NCBI RefSeq assembly: GCF_902150035.1
Contig: NZ_LR597509.1
Coordinates: 41,207 to 105,206 of the forward strand
Direction of reading: 5' to 3'
From: Enorma burkinafasonensis
GTDB lineage: Bacteria; Actinomycetota; Coriobacteriia; Coriobacteriales; Coriobacteriaceae
Length of the DNA stretch: 64,000 bases
In this document: positions 1-8,119 of the stretch, one piece after another
Layout of the letters: every line of letters begins with the position of its first letter
Numbering within the stretch: position 1 is the stretch's first letter
The notes under the pieces: generated by a model
Databases searched by the model: none
Told to the model about the DNA's origin: nothing
Seen by the model: only the letters and a program-made list of their open reading frames with translations
Translations under genes and position numbers: made by a program

Positions 1-60
1 GCCGCCTAGGCCTGTCCAAGAATTCGTCCGCATCCCCATATTGGAACAAAGAAAAACCGA

Positions 61-122
61 ATGTAGATATTGAGAGAGCAGGAAGAGTGGTTAGGCTCAA
101 CCAATCAATATAATATCTACAT
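61..122 (+). promoter_or_regulatory. Operator-like inverted repeat with -10 box upstream of the helical-repeat gene
   Basis: A perfect 11-bp inverted repeat (ATGTAGATATT at 61-71, AATATCTACAT at 112-122) is separated by 40 bp. A TATAAT hexamer at 109-114 overlaps the right arm, 39 bases before the start codon at 153. I see no good -35. Repression by a dimeric regulator is inference. Confidence 0.4.
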
Positions 123-152
123 CGAATCCAATTCCCAGTTAAGGGGAAGGCA

Positions 153-2522
153 ATGAAAGACATTTCTACAATCGCATCCCTAGAGCAACTTCGCGAAATC
201 AGCTTCTCTGATCTCTACTATTCCTTAGAAAACAAAGAGAACAAGGCTGACGTTGTAAAACGCGTGATTGCCGCAATCGATTCCGGATTCATTCCGACGG
301 TTCTACAGCAGCGGAGGCTCGTGATACTCCTTTCAATGATTCGCGATGCCGTTGAAGACAAAAGAATGCAATACCAAATAAAGCTTCAGAAGAAAGAAGA
401 GGAGCTAGAAAAATACAAACAACTAGATGAGCTTTGCTCATCAGTTGGTCGAGTTAGCGGGCTTTACAGCATGGTGAAGCGCGCGGAAGAGCTTAAAGAG
501 ATTCAGAAGTCTATTGGTAACGGGAGAACAACAGCTGGCGGTCTTGGTATAAAAATCAAGTATTTGAATGACGATGAGCTATTTGATCAAATCAGAGATG
601 ATTTCATTAGCGCATCGGTCGAGCATATTGACGCCCTTGTGGCTGACGATGAACGATACTCGGCGTTCATGGCAAATCTCAACGATACAATCCAGCAGCA
701 GTTGGTGATGAGCGGGAACAAGGTACTTAAGGGGCTCTATATGCTGCCTCTTCTCGGGGACGATCAAGAGCTAATCATCTTTTTCGTAAGTGCTTTTCAT
801 GCCACTTTTTCTAATACTGATGCATACACGGGGCTCCTGTATGCGTCGGAGTACTTCGAGCATGATGGATCATATTTAGGCGCAGCTTTTTTACAATCCT
901 CAGAAGAGGAGAAAACGCAAATTGTACGGGACGCCAGAAACGCACGGGATTATGAATATGCACTGAGGCTATTGAGTGAAGAGAGATATGACGAAGCTGC
1001 GAAAGCATTTGATGCTCTTGGGACATATAAAAACTCGAAGTCTATGTCGGATAAAGCTTTAGCAGCTCGAGACGAAGCCGCTAAAGCGAAAGTCTATCAA
1101 CGGGCGATAGGCCTTCTGTCCGAAGAGGAGTTCGATAAAGCCGCAGAATTGTTCGAAGAGTTGGGCGATTACTCGGACTCACTTAGGATGCTCGAGAAAA
1201 CTGTCAATTTGCGTGACATTAAGCAAAACGACTCACTTTATTCAGAGGCGGAAAGAGATCTTCAGGAATCAAGATACTTAGACGCGGAAAACATTTTTCT
1301 CAGCCTAGGCGAATGGCGTGATGCACCAAGTAAGGCTCTCGCTGCGCGCGAGGCATTCAGCGAACAGCAATATAAGATGGCGTCCGAACTAAGAAAGCAA
1401 GGAGAGTACGACAAGGCCATTGAGCTATATTCCCAGATTATTGACTATTCAGATTCTAAGGAGCAACTAGCTCGAGTTAAGTTCGAAAAGGTTGAAGATG
1501 AGACATGGAGAGAACGAGAAGAGGAACAGCAGCTCAAACGCGTATACGATAGAGGAAAAAGCTACTTCGAGAAAGACCAATTTGAAAAAGCCGCCCGCCT
1601 ATTCTGTGACCTTGGCGACTATGAAGATGCGCCACAGCTGATGAGGGCTGCACAGTGTTTGGCGATACAAGAAAAAGCTTATTCTGAGGCTTTGACTCTC
1701 CAGTCCCAAGGAGATTATCAAGCTGCTGCAGCTGCTTTTTCTGCTCTAAAGGGGGAGGATGGAGCATGGTATCGGGATTCTCGTCAACGAGAGAGGGAAT
1801 GCCAAGAAGCTTATGAGAAAGCGCTGGCGGCGTCTTACGAAGAGGCGAATCTCCTGATGGCTTCTGGAAAATACAGAAATGCGGAATTGCGGTATAAAAA
1901 GTTATCCGGCTATCGGCAGTCTGATAAGAAGGCGGAACAGGCATCTCTATTGTTGGCTGCGACAAAAACGCTGCTTGCAGGGCAATACACAATAGTTCGG
2001 CAGATTATAAACAATCCAGCTATTGCAGCTCTAAAAGCGACGGACGAAATCGGCAGGGATATTCAGGAAATTGAAACTCTGCTTAAGCAAGTGTCAGACA
2101 AGCAAGAGGAATTGAATAACGTACATAAAGAGTTAACGAATGTACAGAGAAAGCTAGCTTGCAATGCGGGGAAGCAGCTCGATCTTGAAGAGGGGGCCGT
2201 GGCGATAGTTCCTTCTCAGAAGGAATATGAGACGACTTGTCAAGCAATTAAGCTTATCCGACTGGAGTTAGAGAAGCTAGGCCTGTTTGAGTTCAAGAAA
2301 AGGCGAGCGCTTGAGAGTGAATTACACCTCAAGATGGAAAAGCGAAACAGGTGCATCGTTGCAATCCCCGTCGAGAAAAAAGAATTGTTGGAATCCCTAC
2401 GTCGAGAGAGCGACCTTCTTAATGAGCAGAAGTTTCGCGCCGCGAGAAGCGAGAGTTTGCTAGAGGAACAAGTGAGGTCATGTGAAATGAAACTGTTGGA
2501 AATAAAGGGGAAGTACCAATAG
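153..2522 (+). CDS. TPR-like helical-repeat and coiled-coil protein
   Basis: 789 residues, started at the ATG preceded by AAGGGGAAGG. The middle (about residues 265-610) holds at least seven degenerate ~40-residue repeats of the type 'Y..A..LL.E..YDEAA..F..LG.Y.DS', as in TPR/Sel1-like proteins. A short coiled coil lies near residues 75-100 and a long charged one covers about 640-789. There is no signal peptide or membrane segment, so it is probably cytoplasmic. Such repeats mediate protein contacts; no catalytic motif is visible. The coding sequence is clearly lower in GC than the metabolic genes from 15 kb onwards, which fits acquired accessory DNA. The product is real; the function is unknown. 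Confidence 0.8.
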   Translation: MKDISTIASLEQLREISFSDLYYSLENKENKADVVKRVIAAIDSGFIPTVLQQRRLVILLSMIRDAVEDKRMQYQIKLQKKEEELEKYKQLDELCSSVGRVSGLYSMVKRAEELKEIQKSIGNGRTTAGGLGIKIKYLNDDELFDQIRDDFISASVEHIDALVADDERYSAFMANLNDTIQQQLVMSGNKVLKGLYMLPLLGDDQELIIFFVSAFHATFSNTDAYTGLLYASEYFEHDGSYLGAAFLQSSEEEKTQIVRDARNARDYEYALRLLSEERYDEAAKAFDALGTYKNSKSMSDKALAARDEAAKAKVYQRAIGLLSEEEFDKAAELFEELGDYSDSLRMLEKTVNLRDIKQNDSLYSEAERDLQESRYLDAENIFLSLGEWRDAPSKALAAREAFSEQQYKMASELRKQGEYDKAIELYSQIIDYSDSKEQLARVKFEKVEDETWREREEEQQLKRVYDRGKSYFEKDQFEKAARLFCDLGDYEDAPQLMRAAQCLAIQEKAYSEALTLQSQGDYQAAAAAFSALKGEDGAWYRDSRQRERECQEAYEKALAASYEEANLLMASGKYRNAELRYKKLSGYRQSDKKAEQASLLLAATKTLLAGQYTIVRQIINNPAIAALKATDEIGRDIQEIETLLKQVSDKQEELNNVHKELTNVQRKLACNAGKQLDLEEGAVAIVPSQKEYETTCQAIKLIRLELEKLGLFEFKKRRALESELHLKMEKRNRCIVAIPVEKKELLESLRRESDLLNEQKFRAARSESLLEEQVRSCEMKLLEIKGKYQ

Positions 2523-2849
2523 GGATTCGATAGGCGATCAGCTTTGCGTCGCGTCTGCACCCAAGAGCGGTGAACAATCTCGCGCTCGGGCTCGTCCAGA
2601 TGGATTCCCCAAGAAACAAATTACCCTGTCTTTGGCACTTCTTTGTCTTGATAACTCCAAAAATGACAGGCTAGGTCGAGTGTTCCCTTTCGTTGGCAAT
2701 ACGCGAGCTCTTGCTTGGCTTCCGCATATTTCGCACAGCCGTGAGCATATCAGGCGAGTTCTACTTTGGATAACAGTTTAAGCTTGGTATGGGGCGGGGC
2801 AGACTGCGGTTACTTTGTGCCTAACAGGGTCGCGAGCGGGGGCTCCCGC
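2523..2849. other. Intergenic stretch without a recognisable gene
   Basis: No reading frame here has both a ribosome binding site and a recognisable product. It separates the helical-repeat gene from an IS21 fragment and may be decayed insertion-sequence DNA. Confidence 0.5.
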
Positions 2850-3124
2850 CGCTACCTGGACGCGATGCTGCTGGAGGGGCGGCAGTACCGGAGGGCGGGC
2901 CTATGGGGCTGTCGGAAAGTGCGCAAGAATCTTGACGGCACCAGTACGCCGCCTTCCAGGTGTTCGTGCTCGACGAGTGGCTGCTTGACCGCTCGGACGA
3001 ACTGTTCCGGGCCTTCCTGCTGGAGCTCATGGAGAACAGTTGCGGGTCGGCCTCGACCGTGTCCTTCACGCAGTTCCGGCAGGAGGATTGGCACTATCGA
3101 GCTGTAGGGCTTCCCGCAATCTGA
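2850..3124 (+). pseudogene. istB: IS21-family IstB ATPase fragment
   Basis: The frame from 2942 to the stop at 3122-3124 reads as the C-terminal part of an IstB-type transposition helper: 'VFVLDEWLLDRSDELFRAF', then 'LLELMENSCGSASTVSFTQF' and 'RQEDWH'. LDEW is the Walker B region and the TQF..DWH stretch is typical of the family. Upstream, this frame is closed by TGA at 2933 and no Walker A (GxxGxGKT) is visible in any frame, so the gene is truncated and frameshifted. No istA transposase is nearby. This is a remnant of an IS21-like element; the left limit is approximate. Confidence 0.6.
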
Positions 3125-3323
3125 GACCGTTTCACCGTGTTCCTGTGCCCCAATGACTTGGATATCAAAAGGCAATGTCGAGCAAATCCGTGTGCGTTTA
3201 TCGCGTGATTGATGACGCTCCTGTGGCGTATCGAGCGTTCTACGGACGGCAGGATTACGCCCGGCTTGGATGTAGGCTGCAAGTTGCAGGACTGATATGC
3301 CTACATACGGCAAGGCGGAAGGG

Positions 3324-3926
3324 CTAGATTTCGGTTACCTTTGTGGGGCTCGAAAACGAGGCGAATTCATGCTGGCGCACTGGGCTCCAATCGTTTGATT
3401 TCTTATAGCTACAAGAACTAGGGACGTATGCAGTTACAAGTGAGGAGCAGCCTCGGAATGCGCTTGCCCCAAGCTGCTGCAGTGAACGAGGAAAATCGAT
3501 TTTCTGTAGCGAGACGCAGCCTTCGAACGCGCCAATCTCGATAGTAACTACGTTGTGCGACATGTCGATAGTGCATAGCGAAGTGCAGCCTCGGAATGAG
3601 TTGGTCTCGATAATCGTCACGCTGTCAGGGATAGTGACCGTTGAGATAAACTTGTTTCCCTGGAATGCTTCAGAAGAAATCGCTGTCACATGTGCCGGGA
3701 CGATAACATGCGGCTTTGTGCCCTTGTATGCCGTGAGCGTGGTCCCAACGATAATGAAGTCGGATAGATCGGCGTCGCCTGTGGCCATCTCGGGCATCGC
3801 GGCGAACGCATAAGCTGCGTCGCGCAGAAACTTGCTGCCGCAGTAGGGGCAGAAGAACTCGGTTTCCTCCGCCGGAATCTCAATGCTCTTGGCGCATGCG
3901 GGGCATTTTGCTGAAACGAATCCCAT
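3324..3926 (-). CDS. Zinc-ribbon protein with BspA-type leucine-rich repeats
   Basis: 200 residues. The N-terminus carries two CxxC knuckles (CPAC near residue 8, CPYC near residue 27), a zinc ribbon. Residues about 58-185 contain BspA-type LRR units with 'AF.GC.SL..I..P.SV..I' spacing ('FRGCTSL', 'FEGCVSL', 'FRGCSSL'). No signal peptide is visible, so unlike many BspA-like surface proteins it looks cytoplasmic. Combined zinc-ribbon/LRR proteins are common in gut Firmicutes and Coriobacteria without known function. It lies downstream of the three-gene minus-strand operon (4.0-5.4 kb), separated from it by a strong hairpin. Confidence 0.75.
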   Translation of the reverse strand: MGFVSAKCPACAKSIEIPAEETEFFCPYCGSKFLRDAAYAFAAMPEMATGDADLSDFIIVGTTLTAYKGTKPHVIVPAHVTAISSEAFQGNKFISTVTIPDSVTIIETNSFRGCTSLCTIDMSHNVVTIEIGAFEGCVSLQKIDFPRSLQQLGASAFRGCSSLVTAYVPSSCSYKKSNDWSPVRQHEFASFSSPTKVTEI

Positions 3927-3964
3927 GATCGGCTTCTTTTCGTTAGTTAAGAGACTAGATAGCC

Positions 3965-3996
3965 GGCGTGGCCGCGATTCCCGTCGCGGCCACGCC
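3965..3996 (-). terminator. Strong GC-rich hairpin after the small-paralogue operon
   Basis: A perfect 13-bp stem (GGCGTGGCCGCGA / TCGCGGCCACGCC, loop TTCCCG) lies just after the stop of the gene ending at 4011. No long U tract follows, so it may be a terminator or an RNA-stabilising hairpin. Confidence 0.55.
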
Positions 3997-4010
3997 GTAA
4001 ACGTGGGCGG

Positions 4011-4208
4011 TTACTTGCGGTTCGAAGAGCCGCCTTTCATGTAGAAGTTGCCCGAGGTGCTGCTGCGCGTTTTAGTGAACCCGCCGAAGCTCTGTCCCAC
4101 GTGCTGGTGGGCACGAGCCGCCGATACGTAGGTCCCGGTGCGGTGGTTCGTAAAGCCGCCGCCTGAGTAGCCGCTCCTGCCGCTTGAATAATGTCCGCGA
4201 TACGCCAT
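4011..4208 (-). CDS. Small Gly/His-rich protein, paralogue 2
   Basis: 65 residues from the ATG at 4208, chosen over a longer frame because AAAGGAGACC sits seven bases upstream. It is rich in Gly, Ser, Tyr and Arg. It shares a core with its upstream neighbour: 'GGFTNHRTG', 'YVSA.RAHQH.GQSFGG', 'SST.GN.YMK.G'. There are no membrane segments, cysteines or known domain. Two intact paralogues side by side with a conserved His-containing core indicate selection on the protein. It is the third gene of an operon headed by a ribbon-helix-helix fusion protein. Unrecognised; possibly a small effector, toxin or substrate of the operon. Confidence 0.7.
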   Translation of the reverse strand: MAYRGHYSSGRSGYSGGGFTNHRTGTYVSAARAHQHVGQSFGGFTKTRSSTSGNFYMKGGSSNRK

Positions 4209-4303
4209 GATGGTCTCCTTTTCTTCCGGGCATCCTTTTGATGCCGTGCCGTTGATTGGATTGTTGAGCGGATTTGTCATCTGTTATCTTCTGAGCTTTT
4301 CAA

Positions 4304-4495
4304 TCACCCCTTCTTCATGTAGTAGTTCCCGGTGGTGGAGCTCTTGGCCTTCGAGTAGCCGCCGAAGCTTTGGCCGGTGTGCTGGTGTGCGCGTACCGCC
4401 GATACGTACCCGCCTGTCCGATGATTCGTGAACCCACCGAATCGGGCTCCTCGACCGTAAGAGCTTCCGCCGCGATAACTAGTCACCCTGCTCAT
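4304..4495 (-). CDS. Small Gly/His-rich protein, paralogue 1
   Basis: 63 residues. The start overlaps the end of the upstream gene by 17 bases, with AAGGGGG directly before the ATG, so translational coupling is likely. The conserved core matches paralogue 2 (GGFTNHRTG, RAHQH, GQSFGG, SSTTGNYYMK). The N-terminal ~18 residues are Gly/Tyr/Arg-rich and probably unstructured. No known family recognised. The overlap with the ribbon-helix-helix gene and the repeated RAHQH-GQSFGG core argue for a functional partnership rather than a chance frame. Confidence 0.7.
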   Translation of the reverse strand: MSRVTSYRGGSSYGRGARFGGFTNHRTGGYVSAVRAHQHTGQSFGGYSKAKSSTTGNYYMKKG

Positions 4496-5375
4496 CCCCC
4501 TTGTTCTTATCGAGGAGTGCGGGCGCGACGCCCGTGTTGTACTTGACGTCGAGATTGCATTTGGAAAGCATGTCCTGCGCAGCCGAGGCGGCGGAAAGGG
4601 CGATTGCGAGGGCGCTCCCGCCGACCTGTCCCGTGTACCGCAGGACGATGCTGTCGGGGTTTTCGCTGTAGGTCTCGACGGCGTATCCGAAGAGCTGATC
4701 CACGAGGAGAACGCTGTTCTCTCGGGTGATGGTGAAACCCTCGTCCTCCGTCGTATCGAGATCGAAGACGGTACCGAAAAGCTCGAGGATGTTGACGTCG
4801 AGGTTTTCAGCTATCTCGAAACACCCGTCGAGAATCTTCCCGTCAATCGACTCGAGAGTTTCCCTATAGGCGGTGAAGGGCTTTACATCTTTGTCACCGG
4901 CGAACCGCTTCTCGATGCCGGAGACGCTTTCCAAGAGCATGGAGACCTTCACGTGAGTCGCGTTGAGCGACTTGTCGAACGTCACGTCGCCAAGCATGTC
5001 GTTTGCGAGCTCGATAACCGTGGGGCTGGTTCCGTCGATTTCGGCGACGAGCATTTTCGCCTCGATTTCACCGCTAATTCCAGTGATGAGCTTGCCGATT
5101 TCGGTATAGAGGTTGATGGCCGGTTGGATGATGCCGGAGTCGACGATTCGCTTCGTCTTGTACGCTCGGTACTCAGTCGCCCAGAACTCGGGATCGGCTT
5201 TCTGGGTGAACGGGATCTCTCGGTCCTGCGCGAGCTGGCGCAGGCACATTCCGATGTAGGCGCTCATGTTGAGGCCCATGTTTGCTAGCACCGACTCGGC
5301 CGACTCCTTCACCACGGGGTCGATCTTGAGGTTGACGTTCTGGATGGTGACCTGCGTGTCCTTGGTTGCCTTCAT
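4479..5375 (-). CDS. RelB/DinJ-like ribbon-helix-helix protein with a large novel C-terminal domain
   Basis: 298 residues; ATG preceded by AAAGGAAACGGAA. Residues about 10-55 look like the DNA-binding half of RelB/DinJ antitoxins ('VNLKIDPVVKESAESVLANM', 'MSAYIGMCLRQLA', 'REIPF'). DinJ proteins are normally about 80-100 residues. Here a ~230-residue acidic alpha/beta region follows that I cannot assign ('AKMLVAEIDGTSPTVIELAN', 'VLLVDQLFGYAVET'). No RelE/YafQ- or PIN-type toxin gene follows; two small paralogues do. It may be an autoregulating sensor or an antitoxin with its own sensory domain. A promoter lies at 5429-5459. The domain call is good; the function is inference. Confidence 0.75.
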   Translation of the reverse strand: MKATKDTQVTIQNVNLKIDPVVKESAESVLANMGLNMSAYIGMCLRQLAQDREIPFTQKADPEFWATEYRAYKTKRIVDSGIIQPAINLYTEIGKLITGISGEIEAKMLVAEIDGTSPTVIELANDMLGDVTFDKSLNATHVKVSMLLESVSGIEKRFAGDKDVKPFTAYRETLESIDGKILDGCFEIAENLDVNILELFGTVFDLDTTEDEGFTITRENSVLLVDQLFGYAVETYSENPDSIVLRYTGQVGGSALAIALSAASAAQDMLSKCNLDVKYNTGVAPALLDKNKGDEQGD

Positions 5376-5428
5376 TTCCGTTTCCTTTCTCTTTGCGGGT
5401 TCCGCTTGTCGGCTCCCTTCGTTGATTC

Positions 5429-5459
5429 ATAGTAAAACACCGAGTAAAGAAGAAGTCAA
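5429..5459 (-). promoter_or_regulatory. Promoter of the ribbon-helix-helix/small-protein operon
   Basis: On the minus strand, TTGACT (5459-5454) is followed by TACTAT (5434-5429) with a 19-base spacer; the overlapping TTTACT gives 17. It sits about 55 bases before the start at 5375 in AT-rich DNA. Confidence 0.5.
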
Positions 5460-6019
5460 GAAATAACTAAGAAATTTTCTTTGAAACAGATTTAATTCTA
5501 CTAACTCAATCAATCAGAGGGTGCTGCCTGCGCCTTTTCGAGCTATGGGGTGGGTAGAGATTGCATTCTTGCGAAGGGGAGCGCGAGGTGCAGGAACGTA
5601 AACTATAGCTTGCGTTCCGGAGTTGTCGGCACAGTCGACGGGATACATAAGACTTGTCTCATGTATCCTGTTTTCTAAGATAGGTCTTAGGAAAAAGGAC
5701 CCTCAACGGGAGATTCGATTTCTTGGGTGAGGGGCCCATGGCCAGCTTGCAGGGTTTCTCGATGTCGGCAATTGGGAACATTCTCATCTGCTTCACAGGG
5801 TATTCGAAGGATTGGGTCAGGATGCTATGACGGGGTTGCTATTCTTGGTCATGAGCCCACTCCTCGCGAGGAACTACGGTTGCGTCTTGTCATGTAAGAT
5901 GCCCGCCGCGTTGATTGCTCATAACGTGGCAGGCATCTGCGCGCTTATCGCCATTCTGCGTTGCGTTCGGTATGCCTAAATCCTGACGGCAATTCAGAAC
6001 GCTGAAGCCTGCTTGCGAG
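5460..6019. other. Intergenic region with hairpins, no gene seen
   Basis: I find no credible gene. It holds the imperfect palindrome at 5641-5668, a GGAACGTAA...TTGCGTTCC hairpin near 5594-5619, and a GGACCCTCA / TGAGGGGCC pair near 5697-5735. This reads as decayed accessory DNA between operons. Confidence 0.5.
5641..5668. repeat. 28-bp imperfect palindrome
   Basis: GGATACAT-A-AGAC-TT-GTCT-C-ATGTATCC has arms of 8 and 4 bp with one mismatch, followed by TGTTTT. It could be a terminator-like hairpin or an orphan operator. Confidence 0.4.
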
Positions 6020-6381
6020 CTACGCAAACTCCAGTGTGGACAGCGCGAACTCGAGGTCATCGCTCTACATGCCGGCATCGCTCGCCCGGTAGGAGATCGT
6101 CACGCGGACGAGCTGGTCGTTGCGGGGGAAGGCGTACACACGTTCACGCGGGTTGTCTCGCTATCTTCTCCGGCGCGGGAGTAGCTCATGTGCAGGCACG
6201 TGGTCCCGTTGAGCCGGAGGAACTCGAGCGGATACCAGTCGATAATCTCGATACCGCCATTCGCAAGTTGCGTGCGGGTCTCCCACTTGAAGTAGACGTC
6301 GAGCTCTTCGATGTCGTCCTCGGTGAAGTTGCCGGGATTCGCATGGTGCCGATGCCGGGGAGTGGCCTGGCGATTTGCCAA
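6020..6381 (-). pseudogene. Decayed gene of unknown function (frameshift plus internal TAG)
   Basis: A minus-strand frame reads 'NPGNFTEDDIEELDVYFKW' and 'IEIIDWYPLEFLRLNGTTC'. Near 6135 the plausible continuation shifts frame to 'YAFPRNDQLVRVTISYRASD', then meets an in-frame TAG (6067-6069) before 'SDDLEFALSTLEFA' and a final TAG at 6020-6022. This pattern suggests the end of a roughly 150-250-residue protein that has lost its start. The family is not recognised. It ends just before the first toxin-antitoxin promoter. Confidence 0.45.
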
Positions 6382-6405
6382 TCATTGCCGGTGGGAACAG
6401 CTGGG

Positions 6406-6434
6406 TGTCGTATACTGTAGACGCGTATACAACA
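6406..6434 (+). promoter_or_regulatory. Palindromic operator/promoter of toxin-antitoxin pair 1
   Basis: TGT-n-GTATAC-N9-GTATAC-n-ACA is a 29-bp palindrome whose left arm contains a TATACT -10 hexamer (6411-6416), 29 bases before the antitoxin start. Binding by the DinJ-like antitoxin is the expected autoregulation. Confidence 0.6.
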
Positions 6435-6445
6435 AGGGGGTTGCC

Positions 6446-6736
6446 ATGGCGACGGCGGTGATTTCCGGCAGGGTCGACGAGCGGGTCAAGGCCCGGGCAG
6501 AGGTGTTCATCCATGCAGCCGGACTTTCGGCGGGCGATGTCATCCGCATGGTGTGGGAGCGTATCGCCCAGACCGGGGAGATTCCCGACGCGGCGGCCGC
6601 GTTGGAGGGAGCTTCGGATGCCGATGACCCGCTGGCGCGGCTCGGCGAACTCCGCGCGGCGTTCGGGTCTTCAGAGGAGCTCGTCAGCCTCACCGATGCC
6701 CAGATGCGAGAGATGATCGCGGGTCGCTATGCGTAA
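6446..6736 (+). CDS. RelB/DinJ-family antitoxin
   Basis: 96 residues from the ATG with AAGGGGG upstream. The N-terminal half is ribbon-helix-helix: 'ISGRVDERVKARAEVFIHAA' (strand plus helix), 'LSAGDVIRMVWERIAQTGEI' (second helix and DinJ-type tail). The acidic C-terminus ('LTDAQMREMIAGRYA') would wrap the toxin. The stop overlaps the start of the PIN gene by eight bases, a typical antitoxin-toxin arrangement. It neutralises the downstream ribonuclease and binds the palindrome at 6406-6434. DinJ-type antitoxins usually pair with RelE-fold YafQ toxins; here the partner is a PIN protein. Confidence 0.8.
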   Translation: MATAVISGRVDERVKARAEVFIHAAGLSAGDVIRMVWERIAQTGEIPDAAAALEGASDADDPLARLGELRAAFGSSEELVSLTDAQMREMIAGRYA

Positions 6737-7160
6737 CTTCAACGCGCGCCGCCTGCTGTTCGACACGAACGTGCTGCTTGATGCCCTCATCGAGGGGAGG
6801 CCGGAATCGGCTGAGGCGTGGGAGGTCCTCAAACGCTGCAATGGTGGCGGCGAGATGGGCCTCGTTACATCTGGATCACTCAAGGACGCGTACTACGTGC
6901 TCGGCCGCGGCGGACGGGAGGCCGCGGCCCGCGAGGCCGTCGGCCTGCTCATGGGGCTACTCGTCATAGCGCCTGTTGGGGCGGAGGAGTGCGAGCTCTC
7001 CATGCGGTCGGGCGAGCCGGATTTCGAAGACGGTCTCGTGCGGGCGTGCGCTGAGCTGAACGATGTCGACTTCATCCTCACTCGCGACGAGCGGGCTTTC
7101 CGGACATCGCGCGTCCGTGCGCTTACGTGCGGGGAGTATCTGGAGCTGTTTCCACAGTAG
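6729..7160 (+). CDS. PIN-domain ribonuclease toxin (VapC-like)
   Basis: 143 residues. PIN acidic residues are visible: D in 'LLFDTNVLLDAL' near residue 12, E/D in 'PDFEDGLVRACAEL' near residues 100-104, and D in 'DFILTRDERAF' near 115-121. The strand-helix layout matches VapC-type toxins, which cut tRNA or rRNA. It overlaps the antitoxin gene by eight bases and so is co-translated. It is convergent with a second pair that begins 77 bases away. The PIN fold is secure; the RNA target is unknown. Confidence 0.8.
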   Translation: MRNFNARRLLFDTNVLLDALIEGRPESAEAWEVLKRCNGGGEMGLVTSGSLKDAYYVLGRGGREAAAREAVGLLMGLLVIAPVGAEECELSMRSGEPDFEDGLVRACAELNDVDFILTRDERAFRTSRVRALTCGEYLELFPQ

Positions 7161-7237
7161 GCACTGGATGGAGACCGCGTATGAGGGTGCGGCAATATGC
7201 GTTTCGGCACGTCGGACCGTGAGCCAACGGGTTCACG

Positions 7238-7762
7238 CTACATCGCGTCAAGTTCATCCAGCAGCTGGAGCCCCTCTTCTGCCGTGATGCAAGACTCTCC
7301 AATATGCCGCGCAAGTTTGGTGTCATGCGTCATGAGCAAGTGGCCGTCTGCCGCATCGAGTGCCGCGAGAACGAGATCGTCCTCGAAATCGTCGTGCATG
7401 CGCTTGTAGGTGAATGCGCCCAGCACCTCCGCCGCTCCCGTTGGAGCGACTAAGGCCTTTTCGAGCACATTCCGAACGCAGCCCCATGCTGTTTCTCTCG
7501 CTGCCGCGGCGATATCCGGCGTGATTTCCCTCCCAGCGCGCCTCGCGTCGAGCTTCATGAGGTTGGCGATCTGATACGCGAGGTCCTTGAGGGAGAGCGG
7601 TGATACGTACAGCACGATATCCTCACGTTCGAACGCTCTCGCAACGAAAGTGCTGACAGCGCGGTGGTGGTCGCCGCGCGCGAGATAATAGTCGAGCAGG
7701 ATATTGGTATCGACCATGATCTTGATAGGTGAGATGCGCTCGTTGGGGTGAATGCCCGTCAT
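7238..7762 (-). CDS. PIN-domain ribonuclease toxin (second pair)
   Basis: 174 residues from the ATG at 7762. I chose this over an ATG four codons upstream because it gives an ATGA overlap with the antitoxin stop. PIN motifs: 'IKIMVDTNILLDYYLA' (first Asp), 'MHDDFEDDLVLAALDAA' (central acids), 'GHLLMTHDTKLAR' (final Asp). It is about 30 residues longer than pair 1's toxin, with extra helices around 'SLKDLAYQIANLMKLDARRA'. It is co-translated with the DinJ-like antitoxin at 7759-8109. Confidence 0.8.
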   Translation of the reverse strand: MTGIHPNERISPIKIMVDTNILLDYYLARGDHHRAVSTFVARAFEREDIVLYVSPLSLKDLAYQIANLMKLDARRAGREITPDIAAAARETAWGCVRNVLEKALVAPTGAAEVLGAFTYKRMHDDFEDDLVLAALDAADGHLLMTHDTKLARHIGESCITAEEGLQLLDELDAM

Positions 7763-8109
7763 GCGAGCCCCCACTTCTCCAACTGCTCGGCGGCGGCAAG
7801 CTCGCGGAGCTCGTTGTAGTCGACGATGCCTTCCGTGGGCTCCTCGATTCCGATCCGCTCGTAGAACGATGACACGATTCTGGTGCCTTCCGCCGCCTTC
7901 CCAGACTCACCATCGATGTCTGATGCGGCGGTGGTTTTCGCGCCCTGCAGAATGTGCGTGAGTGCTGCGGGGAGGGTTCCCTGTACAGTTGCAAACTCCC
8001 ACAACGCGCGCACGACCTGCGACGGTGTGTATCCGAGCTCGGCGATGACGGCGTTGCCCGATGCCTTGAGCGCGGAATCCAAGCGGATGTTCATCTGAGC
8101 GGCAGGCAT
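7759..8109 (-). CDS. RelB/DinJ-family antitoxin (second pair)
   Basis: 116 residues; AAGGAG lies five bases before the ATG. Ribbon-helix-helix at the N-terminus: 'QMNIRLDSALKASGNAVIAE' and 'LGYTPSQVVRALWEFATVQG'. The C-terminal ~55 residues are acidic and likely bind the toxin ('YNELRELAAAEQLEKWGLA'). The stop overlaps the toxin ATG. It is probably autoregulated through the perfect 8-bp-arm palindrome directly upstream. It differs considerably from pair 1's antitoxin in sequence, so the two pairs are probably distant relatives rather than a recent duplication. Confidence 0.8.
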   Translation of the reverse strand: MPAAQMNIRLDSALKASGNAVIAELGYTPSQVVRALWEFATVQGTLPAALTHILQGAKTTAASDIDGESGKAAEGTRIVSSFYERIGIEEPTEGIVDYNELRELAAAEQLEKWGLA

Positions 8110-8119
8110 ATCGACTCCT

